Positions 16,322 to 24,191 of a stretch of DNA of 61,828 nucleotides are shown one piece after another. Numbering within the stretch: position 1 is the stretch's first letter; each line of letters opens with the position of its first letter. A model generated the notes under the pieces. The model worked only from the letters and a program-made list of their open reading frames with translations, had not been told where the DNA came from and did not search any database. Source of the DNA: an uncultured Acetatifactor sp. Lineage in GTDB: Bacteria; Bacillota; Clostridia; Lachnospirales; Lachnospiraceae. Both the position numbers and the translations under genes were made by a program. The DNA is taken from NCBI GenBank assembly GCA_910586515.1, contig CAJUGL010000003.1:1-61828 (forward strand), written 5' to 3'.

Positions 16322-17347
16322 TTACATTTTATTTAATAATGCGTATGTTCTTCCAGCGATATCAGACAATTTCTCCTGATATTCTACCGCCCCCAAATCA
16401 TAAGCAACTTTGGGCATTCCATAAACCACGCATGTGGACTCATCCTGTCCGATGGTCCTGGCCCCGGCCTTCCGCATGGACAACAGTCCCTTTGCGCCGT
16501 CCCCTCCCATTCCGGTCAGAATGATGCCCACCGCATCGGCACCCGCCGCCCTGGCAACGGATTCAAACAATACTTCAACCGACGGACAATGACCGTTCAC
16601 CTTGGGGCCGGGCTTCACCTCCACCTGATAGCCGTCGCCCACCTTCACCAGATGCATATGTCTGTCGCCTCCCGGTGCGATCAGCATACTTCCCTGCTGC
16701 ACTCTGTCCCCGGTCTCCGCCTCTTTCACCCGTATGCGGCACTGATCATTCAGTCTCTTGGCATACATGGCCGTAAATCCGGGCGGCATATGCTGCACAC
16801 AGACAATCCCCGGAATATCCGTTCCGTAATCCTTCACCACGTTGAAAATTGCCTCCGTTCCTCCGGTGGAAGCCCCGATGGCCACCAGCAGATGGTTCTT
16901 TTTGGCAGAAAGATAGGACTGCTGCGCCGGAACGACTCTCTTGATATTACCTATCTTGGCCGTTGACGCAATCTTCACTTTCACCAGGAGTTCGTTCCGG
17001 ATAAAATCCTCCAGCTGACGCCGGCTGGAAACCGCAGGCTTGGCGACAAAGTCCACCGCCCCGGCGCTCATTGCGTCAAAAACCTTATCGCTCAGAGAAC
17101 TGATCACCACCACAGGCAGCGGATATTGAGGCATCAGCTTCCGCAGAAACTCTATTCCGCTCATTCTGGGAAGCTCTATATCCAAAGTCATAACATCCGG
17201 CCTGTGCGCAAGAATCGCGTCCCTTGCCTCAAAGGGATCCTTCGCCGTCGCCACAACCCTTATGGCAGGATCCTTGTTGAGATTCTGCACCAGCAGCTCC
17301 CTGAATACAATGGAATCATCTACGACTAAAACCTTAATCGGCTGCAT
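16322..17347 (-). CDS. cheB: Chemotaxis methylesterase/deamidase CheB
   Basis: A 341-aa enzyme that removes methyl groups from receptor glutamates to reset signalling. An N-terminal receiver domain carries D10-D11 and the phospho-acceptor D56 (MTLDIELPRMSG). The C-terminal methylesterase has the triad Ser in IGASTGGTEA, His in VQHMPPGFT and Asp in LTGMGGDGAKG. The ATG at 17347 begins 44 bases after cheR. It works against CheR on the MCP at 11794. Both halves are complete. Confidence 0.95.
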   Translation of the reverse strand: MQPIKVLVVDDSIVFRELLVQNLNKDPAIRVVATAKDPFEARDAILAHRPDVMTLDIELPRMSGIEFLRKLMPQYPLPVVVISSLSDKVFDAMSAGAVDFVAKPAVSSRRQLEDFIRNELLVKVKIASTAKIGNIKRVVPAQQSYLSAKKNHLLVAIGASTGGTEAIFNVVKDYGTDIPGIVCVQHMPPGFTAMYAKRLNDQCRIRVKEAETGDRVQQGSMLIAPGGDRHMHLVKVGDGYQVEVKPGPKVNGHCPSVEVLFESVARAAGADAVGIILTGMGGDGAKGLLSMRKAGARTIGQDESTCVVYGMPKVAYDLGAVEYQEKLSDIAGRTYALLNKM

Positions 17348-17391
17348 ATACCTATCAATCCCTTCCTTTAATTTTCCATTTTCCGAATATA

Positions 17392-18198
17392 TTATTTTCT
17401 GAAAATAGACGGCTGAACTATCTGGAACGGTGTGGAATTCCTGTCCAGCGTCTCCGTCGTTCCGATGAACAGATATCCGCCGGGTTCCAGCGTGTCATAT
17501 ACTTTCTGTACCAACTCCCGTTTTGTCTTGTCGTCAAAATAGATCATGACGTTTCGCAAAAATATTGTATGCATTTTCCTACGGAAAGGGAATGGATCCA
17601 TCAGGTTAAACTGCCTGAAGATAACCTCCTGTTTCAGCTCCGGCGTCACCTGATACTGCGCGCCTCCCGCCAGAGTTCTGAAAAACCGTTTCTTCCACTG
17701 CGGGGGAACGCTTTTGAGCTGTTCTGCCGTGTAGATTCCTGCCAGGGCCTTCTGCAGCACTTTCGTGGAAATATCCGTAGCCAGCACTTTTGTATCCCAT
17801 TGGGCCTTTTCCATGCCGAAAAAATCCGCCAGCACCATAGCGATCATATAAGGTTCCTCGCCGGAGGATGCCGCGCCGCACCAGATACGCAGATCCTTTC
17901 TGCCGGCCTCCTTCTGTTTCAGCCAGGGAAGCACCTCATTTTTAAAAAAATCAAAGTGCTCAAATTCCCGCATAAAGTATGTGTGATTGGTGGTCAGGAA
18001 ATTTACCAGCATCTTCTCCTGATTGCCGGTCTTGTCATGCTCCACGGCATTCATAAACTCGTCGAAGCTCTGCCAGCCGCCCCTCTTGATATAATTTTCC
18101 AATCTTCCGTTTACAATGACTTTCTTTTGGCTCAGGTCGATACCGTACCGCTGCTTCATGTACACGGATATTCTCTGAAACTCCTCATCCTTAATCAC
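17392..18198 (-). CDS. cheR: Chemotaxis receptor methyltransferase CheR
   Basis: A 268-aa SAM-dependent enzyme that methylates MCP glutamates. The start is a GTG at 18198 with AGGAGGT ten bases upstream; the nearby ATG is out of frame and hits a stop. The N-terminal helical domain contains the conserved NHTYFMRE segment. The Rossmann core has RIWCGAASSGEEPY (SAM site), VLATDIS, and FLRNVMIYFDDKTK. It is the first gene of the cheR-cheB-cheY-cheA-cheW-MCP-HPt series. The gap before it holds a 32-bp palindromic insertion-like element at 18225-18272. Confidence 0.95.
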   Translation of the reverse strand: MIKDEEFQRISVYMKQRYGIDLSQKKVIVNGRLENYIKRGGWQSFDEFMNAVEHDKTGNQEKMLVNFLTTNHTYFMREFEHFDFFKNEVLPWLKQKEAGRKDLRIWCGAASSGEEPYMIAMVLADFFGMEKAQWDTKVLATDISTKVLQKALAGIYTAEQLKSVPPQWKKRFFRTLAGGAQYQVTPELKQEVIFRQFNLMDPFPFRRKMHTIFLRNVMIYFDDKTKRELVQKVYDTLEPGGYLFIGTTETLDRNSTPFQIVQPSIFRK

Positions 18199-18224
18199 AA
18201 TTTCTCATACCTCCTGCCACTGGT

Positions 18225-18272
18225 GTCTAATCGTAACAGTTCAGACAGGACGCTGAACTGTTACGTCTAATC
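18225..18272. repeat. 32-bp palindrome flanked by an 8-bp direct repeat (insertion-like), copy 1
   Basis: Two perfect 12-base arms, GTAACAGTTCAG (18233-18244) and CTGAACTGTTAC (18253-18264), surround an 8-base centre. The whole 32-bp unit is bounded exactly by GTCTAATC on both sides (18225-18232 and 18265-18272), as a target-site duplication would be. A second copy in opposite orientation is at 31322-31371. It lies in the gap upstream of cheR. Confidence 0.75.
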
Positions 18273-18308
18273 AACTGTCCCTGTTTATATATCGGCTGTC
18301 ATCCCCAA

Positions 18309-19364
18309 TCAGCATAACTGTCTGGATATTTTCCTGCATATCCTGAATATGTCGGGATTGAATTTAATTCCCGCCTCGCCCTCCATTATCTCAAGCGATT
18401 CTTCCCTGCCGTAATTCTTTTTTTCTGTCAGAGCGCAGAACACATCCACTGTAGAGACAATCTGAGCTGCCAGAGGAATTTCCTCTCCTTTGAGTCCTTC
18501 CGGATAGCCGCTGCCATTCCAATTTTCATGATGGTAATGAGCCACGTCAACCGCCGTGCTCAGAAAGTCATTGTAGTCGCTCCCCACATGCAGGTCTCCC
18601 AAAAGCTTTGCCCCGATAAGCGTATGCCTTCTCACCGCGTTCATTTCCTCACCGCTCAGCGGAGCGGTTTTGCGCAAAAGTTCCAGCGGAATCCCGATAT
18701 TTCCTATGTCGCACAGCGGAGCCGCCATTTCTACGGTGTCAATATACGCATCCGAGATCTTATCCTCAAATAACGGCGAAAGCTGCATGCCCTGGGCAAG
18801 AATCCTGCAGTTCCGGCTCAGACGGGCCACATGTTCCTTCCGATAGCAGGAATTTTCCATCGCAATGGCCGCCAGCGCATACAGCACGTCTTTTTTCTCC
18901 TGCTCAATCTGACGCAGCTGTTCATTCACCGAAGCCTGCAGACGGCGATTTGTCTCCTTCAGCTCCCTGTTCATCTCATACAGGCTTAAATGAATGCCCA
19001 CTCTGGCCTGCACGATCTCCGGAATAAAGGGCTTTGTGATATAGTCTTCACCGCCTATCGTAAGTCCTCGGACAATATCTTCCGGATTATCGTTGGCGGA
19101 AATAAAGATTACCGGAATATTTCTTGTCCTCCTGTGGGCCTTCAGCATACCGCAAAGCTCGTAACCGTCCATTCCCGGCATGGAGATATCGGTCAGAATC
19201 AGCCGGGGTTCCTCCTCCCCCGCCAGCTTTATGGCCTCTTCACCGCTTTCCGCCAAGACTGGAAGACATCCCATATCCCGAATGATTCCTTCCAGGATAA
19301 TCCGATTCGTCTCCAAATCGTCCACCACCAGTATCTTCACCACATCCCGCCCGTCACGGTCCAT
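18309..19364 (-). CDS. Response regulator with degenerate HD-GYP domain
   Basis: A 351-aa protein with the start ATG at 19364 behind AGGAGGGG. An N-terminal receiver has D15-D16 and the phospho-acceptor D59 (LILTDISMPGMDGY). After a coiled-coil linker comes an HD-GYP domain, a cyclic-di-GMP phosphodiesterase fold. Key positions have changed: the HD dyad reads APLCDIGNIGIP (Cys in place of His), and the later DVFDA reads DVFCA. HHENWNGSGYPEGLKG is kept apart from the usual Asp. Loss of metal ligands suggests reduced or no hydrolysis, or a sensing role. The gene follows the PAS kinase by 32 bases, which may phosphorylate it. Confidence 0.88.
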   Translation of the reverse strand: MDRDGRDVVKILVVDDLETNRIILEGIIRDMGCLPVLAESGEEAIKLAGEEEPRLILTDISMPGMDGYELCGMLKAHRRTRNIPVIFISANDNPEDIVRGLTIGGEDYITKPFIPEIVQARVGIHLSLYEMNRELKETNRRLQASVNEQLRQIEQEKKDVLYALAAIAMENSCYRKEHVARLSRNCRILAQGMQLSPLFEDKISDAYIDTVEMAAPLCDIGNIGIPLELLRKTAPLSGEEMNAVRRHTLIGAKLLGDLHVGSDYNDFLSTAVDVAHYHHENWNGSGYPEGLKGEEIPLAAQIVSTVDVFCALTEKKNYGREESLEIMEGEAGIKFNPDIFRICRKISRQLC

Positions 19365-19396
19365 GCCACCCCTCCTCAGGTCCCTGACTCCACAGC

Positions 19397-20824
19397 TCAG
19401 TCGCCATCCTGAGGCCGCTGTGCGCACATATCTTCCAGTTTCCGATGCTCCTCAAGCACCCTGTCGTAATTTTCCTTCTGAATCGCCATTTTTAAGCGCA
19501 GAGACGTCCGCTTGATCTCCTGGGGAGCCCCTTCCGTCAACTGTCTGACCGTCTCCATGAACATCTCTGCCTTTTCCCAATTCTCCATCTCCACACAGAG
19601 AATCAGTTTCGACAGGCTTCGGGTCAGAATCTCCCGATTTTCCGGGGTGCCGAAGTCTCCAATCTCCGCCCCGCCGCTCTCCCTCTGCCGGGCCGCCGCA
19701 TTCATCAGCGCTGCCTTCCCGTCATCCGGAGTCTCCTCACCGTCTGCGCCCACCCATACGGAAAAAGAAAAAGTACTTCCCTTTCCCTTCCGGCTTTCCA
19801 CTTCAATATTCCCGCCCATCAGCTCAACAAGCTGCTTGCAGATATTCAATCCAAGCCCTGTCCCGCCGTACTTCCTGGAAATTGAGGCGTCTACCTGGGA
19901 AAAGCTCTTAAACAATTTATCCCTCTCCTCCTCCGAGATCCCTATCCCGGTGTCCGAAATGATGAAAAACAGCTCCGCCTTGCGGTCCACCTGCGCGGTT
20001 TTTAACGCCTGAAGCGTAATCTTGCCCACCGAAGTAAACTTCAGCGCATTGGACAGCAGATTATTCAGAATCTGAACCAGACGCAGTTCGTCGCCCACCA
20101 CATATTCCGGCACCTGGGGAGATACCGTCATAAAGAAATCCAGCCCCTTCTCGGTAATCTTGCTGATATGCTGAGCTTTCACGTAATCCAACATATTTCT
20201 GAAATGGAACCGGCGCGGCTCCAGAATAAACTTCCCCGCATCCAACTTCGAAAAATCCAGAACGTTATCGATGATCTTATTCATGTCCCCGCAGCAGCGC
20301 TCGATCAGACGCAATGCCTTTGCCGTCCTCCCGTCCTCCACATCCGCCAGCAATTCACGAACATTGCCCAAAATGCCGTTTACCGGCGTTCTCAGCTCGT
20401 GGGTCACATTTGCCACAAACTCCGACTTGACCTTCGCAGCCTGTCTGGCCTCCTCCCGCACCTGTCCGATTTCCCTTTCCAGGTGCTCCTTCTCCAATAT
20501 ATCGTTGGCCATACAGATATATGTACCGAAACCGTCCTCCAGGAACTTTGCCTCCACGGGAAAACAGGTAAGGTTCTTCCGATATGCCACCAGATACCGC
20601 GGTCCCTCCCCAAGGCTGCACTCCTCCCGAAAGCCTTCATGACCCGCCTTAAACGTACCGGGAAATATATCGCCGGCCCGGCAGCCGTTCATCTCCTCCC
20701 CGGCATACCCCAATTTGTTTCTTGCGGCAGCGTTGGCATAGATGACCATTCCCGCCCCGTCAAACATCAGAATCATTTCCAGCGCGTCTTCCACGGGAAA
20801 TACGCGGGTCTCTTCCTCCCCCAT
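19397..20824 (-). CDS. PAS-domain sensor histidine kinase (cytosolic)
   Basis: A 475-aa kinase starting at the ATG at 20824 behind GGAGG. It has no membrane segment. Residues 10-115 form a PAS domain (MILMFDGAGMVIYANAAARN). The dimerisation helix carries H142 in FVANVTHELRTPVNGIL. The ATPase domain has the N-box (LVQILNNLLSNALKFT), SDTGIGIS, FSQVD and GGTGLGLNI boxes, all complete. About 110 residues after the ATPase form a helical tail with no recognised receiver. It probably phosphorylates the adjacent HD-GYP response regulator and senses a cytosolic signal. Confidence 0.9.
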   Translation of the reverse strand: MGEEETRVFPVEDALEMILMFDGAGMVIYANAAARNKLGYAGEEMNGCRAGDIFPGTFKAGHEGFREECSLGEGPRYLVAYRKNLTCFPVEAKFLEDGFGTYICMANDILEKEHLEREIGQVREEARQAAKVKSEFVANVTHELRTPVNGILGNVRELLADVEDGRTAKALRLIERCCGDMNKIIDNVLDFSKLDAGKFILEPRRFHFRNMLDYVKAQHISKITEKGLDFFMTVSPQVPEYVVGDELRLVQILNNLLSNALKFTSVGKITLQALKTAQVDRKAELFFIISDTGIGISEEERDKLFKSFSQVDASISRKYGGTGLGLNICKQLVELMGGNIEVESRKGKGSTFSFSVWVGADGEETPDDGKAALMNAAARQRESGGAEIGDFGTPENREILTRSLSKLILCVEMENWEKAEMFMETVRQLTEGAPQEIKRTSLRLKMAIQKENYDRVLEEHRKLEDMCAQRPQDGD

Positions 20825-20851
20825 AATATGCCTCCGCAGGTGTCGTTAATC

Positions 20852-20890
20852 AAAAAAGGCAGCAAAAACACAGTCATTTCTTTGCCGCCT
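20852..20890 (-). terminator. Terminator after the canonical HD-GYP response regulator
   Basis: On the minus strand AGGCGGC and GCTGCCT (20884-20890 and 20857-20863) form a 7-bp stem with one G-T wobble, followed by six T. It lies immediately after the gene at 20898-21989 and so may isolate or attenuate it from the kinase gene that follows. Confidence 0.6.
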
Positions 20891-20897
20891 GCTTATA

Positions 20898-21989
20898 TCA
20901 CGAAAAATCAAGTCCCCCAATTGCTTCCAAAATATTAAAGAAGTCTTCCTTGGCAAGTGTAAAACATTCCAGAATATCCGGTGCAAACTGACCACATTCA
21001 CCATTCATGATCATCTCAAACGCCTTTACGTTCGTAAACGAACTCTTGTATACCCTCGGGCTGACCAGCGCGTCATAGACATCCGCCACGGCTACAATCT
21101 GCGCGCTGATGGGAATATCGTCCCCTGCCAGGTGGTCCGGGTATCCCCTGCCGTCCCATCTCTCATGGTGGTGACGGCATATATCATAACAATAACGATA
21201 AAATTCATCGTTTTTGTCCCGATACAGCTTCTCAAGGATATCGCACCCCTGGGTAGTGTGGGTCTTCATGGTATCAAATTCCTCTGTCGTCAGCCGCCCC
21301 GGTTTCAGGAGAATGGAATCCGGAATAGCAATCTTCCCGATATCATGCAGCACCGACGCCCTGGCAATGGCATCCACCTTCGCAGGCGTCAGCTCATATT
21401 TGGGGTAATGATCCATCAGATACCTGGCCATAATTCTCGTATAATATTTGATGCGCTTGGTATGATCACCGGTCTCCGCGCTTCTGGACTCCACCACGGA
21501 ACTCAGGGCGTCAATGATAAATTCATTGGTCTCCCTGATCTCCTTCTCCTGAGCCCTGATCTCCTCCTCCTGCTCCTTGAGGCGGATTTCCATATTGAGC
21601 TTATTCTGATACAGCTCAATTATATTCCGGCTCCTGCGCTTGACCACATGGCTGTAAAAGGGCTTATGTATGACATCCGCCACTCCGTAGGAATATGCCC
21701 TGTCCTCACTCTTCTCCACCGTTTCACCGGTAATCATGATCACCGGTATCTCATCCAGAAGCTCCTTCTCTTTCATGTAATCCAGCACTTTAAAACCATC
21801 CTGGACAGGCATGACAATATCGAGGAAAATAAGGACAATATTCCGATTGCTCTCAATCTGGCGCACTGCCTCCAGACCGTCCTCCGCCTGAAGCAGTTCA
21901 TAATCATCTTCATTGTCCCGAAATATCTCCGCAAGTATCTCGCGGTTTATTTCTTCGTCATCAACAATCAATATCTGTTGTCTGTTCAT
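20898..21989 (-). CDS. Response regulator with HD-GYP c-di-GMP phosphodiesterase domain
   Basis: A 363-aa protein. The receiver has D10-D11 and phospho-acceptor D57 (IFLDIVMPVQDGF). A long Glu/Lys-rich coiled coil (about 120-155) leads to a canonical HD-GYP domain: GDHTKRIKYY, VLHDIGKIAIPDSIL with the HD dyad, MKTHTTQGCDIL, and HHHERWDGRGYPDHLAG, all metal-binding positions retained. It is predicted to degrade cyclic-di-GMP under phosphorylation control. It contrasts with the degenerate relative at 18309 two genes away. The start ATG at 21989 has only a weak ribosome site (GGTGA). Confidence 0.9.
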   Translation of the reverse strand: MNRQQILIVDDEEINREILAEIFRDNEDDYELLQAEDGLEAVRQIESNRNIVLIFLDIVMPVQDGFKVLDYMKEKELLDEIPVIMITGETVEKSEDRAYSYGVADVIHKPFYSHVVKRRSRNIIELYQNKLNMEIRLKEQEEEIRAQEKEIRETNEFIIDALSSVVESRSAETGDHTKRIKYYTRIMARYLMDHYPKYELTPAKVDAIARASVLHDIGKIAIPDSILLKPGRLTTEEFDTMKTHTTQGCDILEKLYRDKNDEFYRYCYDICRHHHERWDGRGYPDHLAGDDIPISAQIVAVADVYDALVSPRVYKSSFTNVKAFEMIMNGECGQFAPDILECFTLAKEDFFNILEAIGGLDFS

Positions 21990-22094
21990 TTTGTCACCAT
22001 TATTTTTCCTGTATTAATTCTTTCCCCATGATACCACTTTCCATGAGGATTGTCAATTAACTTCACCCAGATTTTGGTGCCTAATTATACCATT

Positions 22095-22169
22095 GGCAGT
22101 AAGAGTTCTGACCGGACACCAGACTCTTGCCGTTGACAGCAGTTCCGACCGGGTACTGAACTACCGCTG
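22095..22169. repeat. Two tandem imperfect palindromes related to the 32-bp element
   Basis: Two imperfect inverted repeats lie side by side (22095-22131 and 22137-22169). Each has a core of the form AGTTC-x-GACCGG...AGACT or AGTTC-x-GACCGG...GAACT, resembling the 32-bp palindrome at 18233 and 31331. No clean flanking duplication remains. They occupy the gap between divergent genes. Confidence 0.5.
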
Positions 22170-22172
22170 ATG

Positions 22173-22344
22173 GTTACTGTTCACAGGTGCCTCCGCGAAG
22201 TGTTTTCGTGCGTATTTTACACGAAAATCACAAGACAGCAGGCGCCAAAATGAGCGTACTTTGCTCATTTCATGACAATAGAATTCTGCTTTTGAATTCT
22301 ATTGTTTGTGTGCATCAGTTACTGTGAACGGAGTGAACAGTAAC
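22173..22344. repeat. 172-bp structured element with 12-bp inverted ends (MITE-like)
   Basis: Perfect terminal inverted repeats GTTACTGTTCAC (22173-22184) and GTGAACAGTAAC (22333-22344) enclose three further hairpins: TTTTCGTG/CACGAAAA (22203-22227), AAATGAGC/GCTCATTT (22248-22270) and a 12-bp perfect stem ACAATAGAATTC/GAATTCTATTGT (22275-22305). About 50 bp of the left end recurs at 55148-55197 and the bare end motif near 33744. It encodes no protein. Confidence 0.6.
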
Positions 22345-22383
22345 TGCGGATGGAGAGATACCCGAATACATTTTCCGTCAGAC

Positions 22384-22412
22384 TTGATTTTTATCGGAAA
22401 AACCAGTATAAT
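22384..22412 (+). promoter_or_regulatory. Sigma-A promoter of the PocR-GGDEF gene
   Basis: TTGATT (22384-22389) and TATAAT (22407-22412) are separated by 17 bp. Transcription would begin near 22419, which supports translation from the ATG at 22462 and excludes earlier starts. Confidence 0.75.
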
Positions 22413-22461
22413 GAATCTATACATTTTATATGCAAGAACGTTTGAAGAGGCGGGCATTTTT

Positions 22462-24069
22462 ATGGAAGAATATAATTTCTCTGATTTAATGGATACCGGC
22501 GCGATACAGCTCCTTAGGGATTCCCTGTCCCGGGCCCTGCAGGTGAACATAAGCATCCGCAGCCCTCAGGGGGAGCGCATCGCCCAGGACAGCTGCTATT
22601 GCACTTTATACCGTGACATCATCCTGAAAACCGCTGAGGCAGAGCCGCTTTATAATCGGTTCGCCGCAGACCTGTGCGCCCACGCGGCCCCTTCCCCTTA
22701 CATCTGCCAAAGCCAGCCTTTGGGGCTGACAGATGCTGTCATCGGCATCCAGAAAGACGGGATAATCGTAGCCTGCATGATTGTGGGCGGAGTCCGGCTG
22801 GCAGAACGATTGCTGAAAGAATCCGAATACCTGAACATGGCGGACTCTCTTCTGATCGAGCGAAAGGCTTATCTGGACGCCATACAGAGCACTCCCCTGA
22901 TGACAGCCGCCCATTTCGACGATATTCTGAACCTTTTAGCTCTGCTGGCCGTAAAATTTACCCAGCTGGGACACAGAAATCTCTACCTCCGCTCCGTTAT
23001 CAGTTCCCTGGAAAACCAGGAATCCCTCCGCCAGCAGGAAAGGGATGATCTGGAAAAACTGATCGAAAAGGATTCCATGACCGGCCTGTACAACCGCCGG
23101 AAATTTGAGGAAATCGTGCTGCAGTATTCCCATCAGAAATGGCGGAAAATCTGCATGATATCGGCGGACGCCAATTTTCTCAAGCTTACCAACGATATAT
23201 TCGGCCACGAAGCCGGCGATCAATTGCTCCAGAACATCGCAAAGATCATGCAGGATCTGGCGAAAAAAACCTGGCTGGTGGCCCGATGCGGAGGGGACGA
23301 ATTCCGCGTCATCCTGCCGGATACCACATTGGAAACCGCTCTGGATTACTGCCGGCGGGTGGCCCGCAACTGCCGCAAGGATAAGACGCTGACTCTGCCG
23401 CTCTCCGTGGCCCTGGGCGCCGCCGAGTGGAACAGCGAGGCGGAGGGACTCCAGGATTGTTTCTCCCGGGCAGACGTTAAAATGTATCAGAACAAAACCG
23501 CCCTGAAGCATGAGCTCCGCATTCCGGATTACATAATGGAACGCCTGTATGACAGGCAGATTCTGAATAAAGAAGTGGTGGAATTCACTTCCAGGCTGAC
23601 CCTGGAGTTTGCTCTGTATCTTGGCATCAACAAAGATCACGCAAAAGAGATCAGCCTTGCCGCCCATTACCAGGATATCGGCATGGCAAAACTGCCGGAA
23701 TCCTTCGTGATCCGGGGCCAGTCCCGAACAGAAGAGGAGACCTCCCAAATCCACACACATGTCACCCACAGCTACACCATGGGAAGACAGTTCGATGAAC
23801 TCTACAAGAGCGCTGACATCATGCACAGCACCCACGAGAACTGGAGCGGCGGCGGGTACCCCAACGGACTGACGGGGGCCCAGATCCCTATTGAGGCCAG
23901 AATCATTCACATAACTACCGATTACGCCAGCTGGACACATCCCACCGTAACCGGAGGCTTTCGTTCCAGGGAGGATACCAAAAAAAAGCTCACTGACGAC
24001 AGCGGCAGCGTCTATGACCCGAACCTGATCTCCAAATTTTTAAAGTTTCTCAACGAACAGGAGTATTAA
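22462..24069 (+). CDS. PocR-GGDEF-degenerate HD-GYP cyclic-di-GMP protein
   Basis: A 535-aa cytosolic signalling protein. The start ATG at 22462 lies downstream of the promoter with an AGAGG site about 11 bases away. Residues 5-165 resemble the PocR sensory domain (FSDLMDTGAIQLL at the start, then VIGIQKDGIIVACMIVGG). A GGDEF domain follows (about 200-350) with DSMTGLYNRRKFEE and the intact active-site motif RCGGDEF (GGDEF at 277-281), so diguanylate cyclase activity is likely. The C-terminal HD-GYP-like domain has HYQDIG in place of LLHDIG (Gln404 where the metal-binding His should be) and THENWSGGGYPNG, so hydrolysis is doubtful. It is the only plus-strand gene in this part and faces away from the response-regulator cluster. 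Confidence 0.88.
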   Translation: MEEYNFSDLMDTGAIQLLRDSLSRALQVNISIRSPQGERIAQDSCYCTLYRDIILKTAEAEPLYNRFAADLCAHAAPSPYICQSQPLGLTDAVIGIQKDGIIVACMIVGGVRLAERLLKESEYLNMADSLLIERKAYLDAIQSTPLMTAAHFDDILNLLALLAVKFTQLGHRNLYLRSVISSLENQESLRQQERDDLEKLIEKDSMTGLYNRRKFEEIVLQYSHQKWRKICMISADANFLKLTNDIFGHEAGDQLLQNIAKIMQDLAKKTWLVARCGGDEFRVILPDTTLETALDYCRRVARNCRKDKTLTLPLSVALGAAEWNSEAEGLQDCFSRADVKMYQNKTALKHELRIPDYIMERLYDRQILNKEVVEFTSRLTLEFALYLGINKDHAKEISLAAHYQDIGMAKLPESFVIRGQSRTEEETSQIHTHVTHSYTMGRQFDELYKSADIMHSTHENWSGGGYPNGLTGAQIPIEARIIHITTDYASWTHPTVTGGFRSREDTKKKLTDDSGSVYDPNLISKFLKFLNEQEY

Positions 24070-24090
24070 ACCGCAGGACAACAGGGCAGC

Positions 24091-24126
24091 GGCAGATTTA
24101 CATTACGCGGGCCTGCGCATAAAAAA
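24091..24126. repeat. Dispersed GC-rich intergenic repeat, partial copy
   Basis: This stretch matches the right half of the element at 36271-36329, sharing ATTTACATTACGCGGGCCTG and a following GCATAAAAA. It lies right after the PocR-GGDEF stop codon and runs into the terminator. Confidence 0.6.
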
Positions 24127-24155
24127 GGCTGTTTTTGCAACAGCCTTTTTGTTTT
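24121..24155. terminator. Bidirectional terminator between convergent genes
   Basis: AAAAAGGCTG and CAGCCTTTTT arms with a short loop form a strong stem with A and T runs on both sides. It separates the plus-strand PocR-GGDEF gene from the minus-strand ABC permease gene. Confidence 0.85.
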
Positions 24156-24191
24156 CCGCCGGTTTTCCGTTTTACTCCTGTTTCATCCGTT

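Noticed and set aside
21990..22461. Cyclic-di-GMP riboswitch before the PocR-GGDEF gene
   Set aside because: The region is structured and near c-di-GMP genes, but no GEMM-I or GEMM-II core was recognised, and the promoter lies downstream of the structured part, so it would not be in the leader of that gene.
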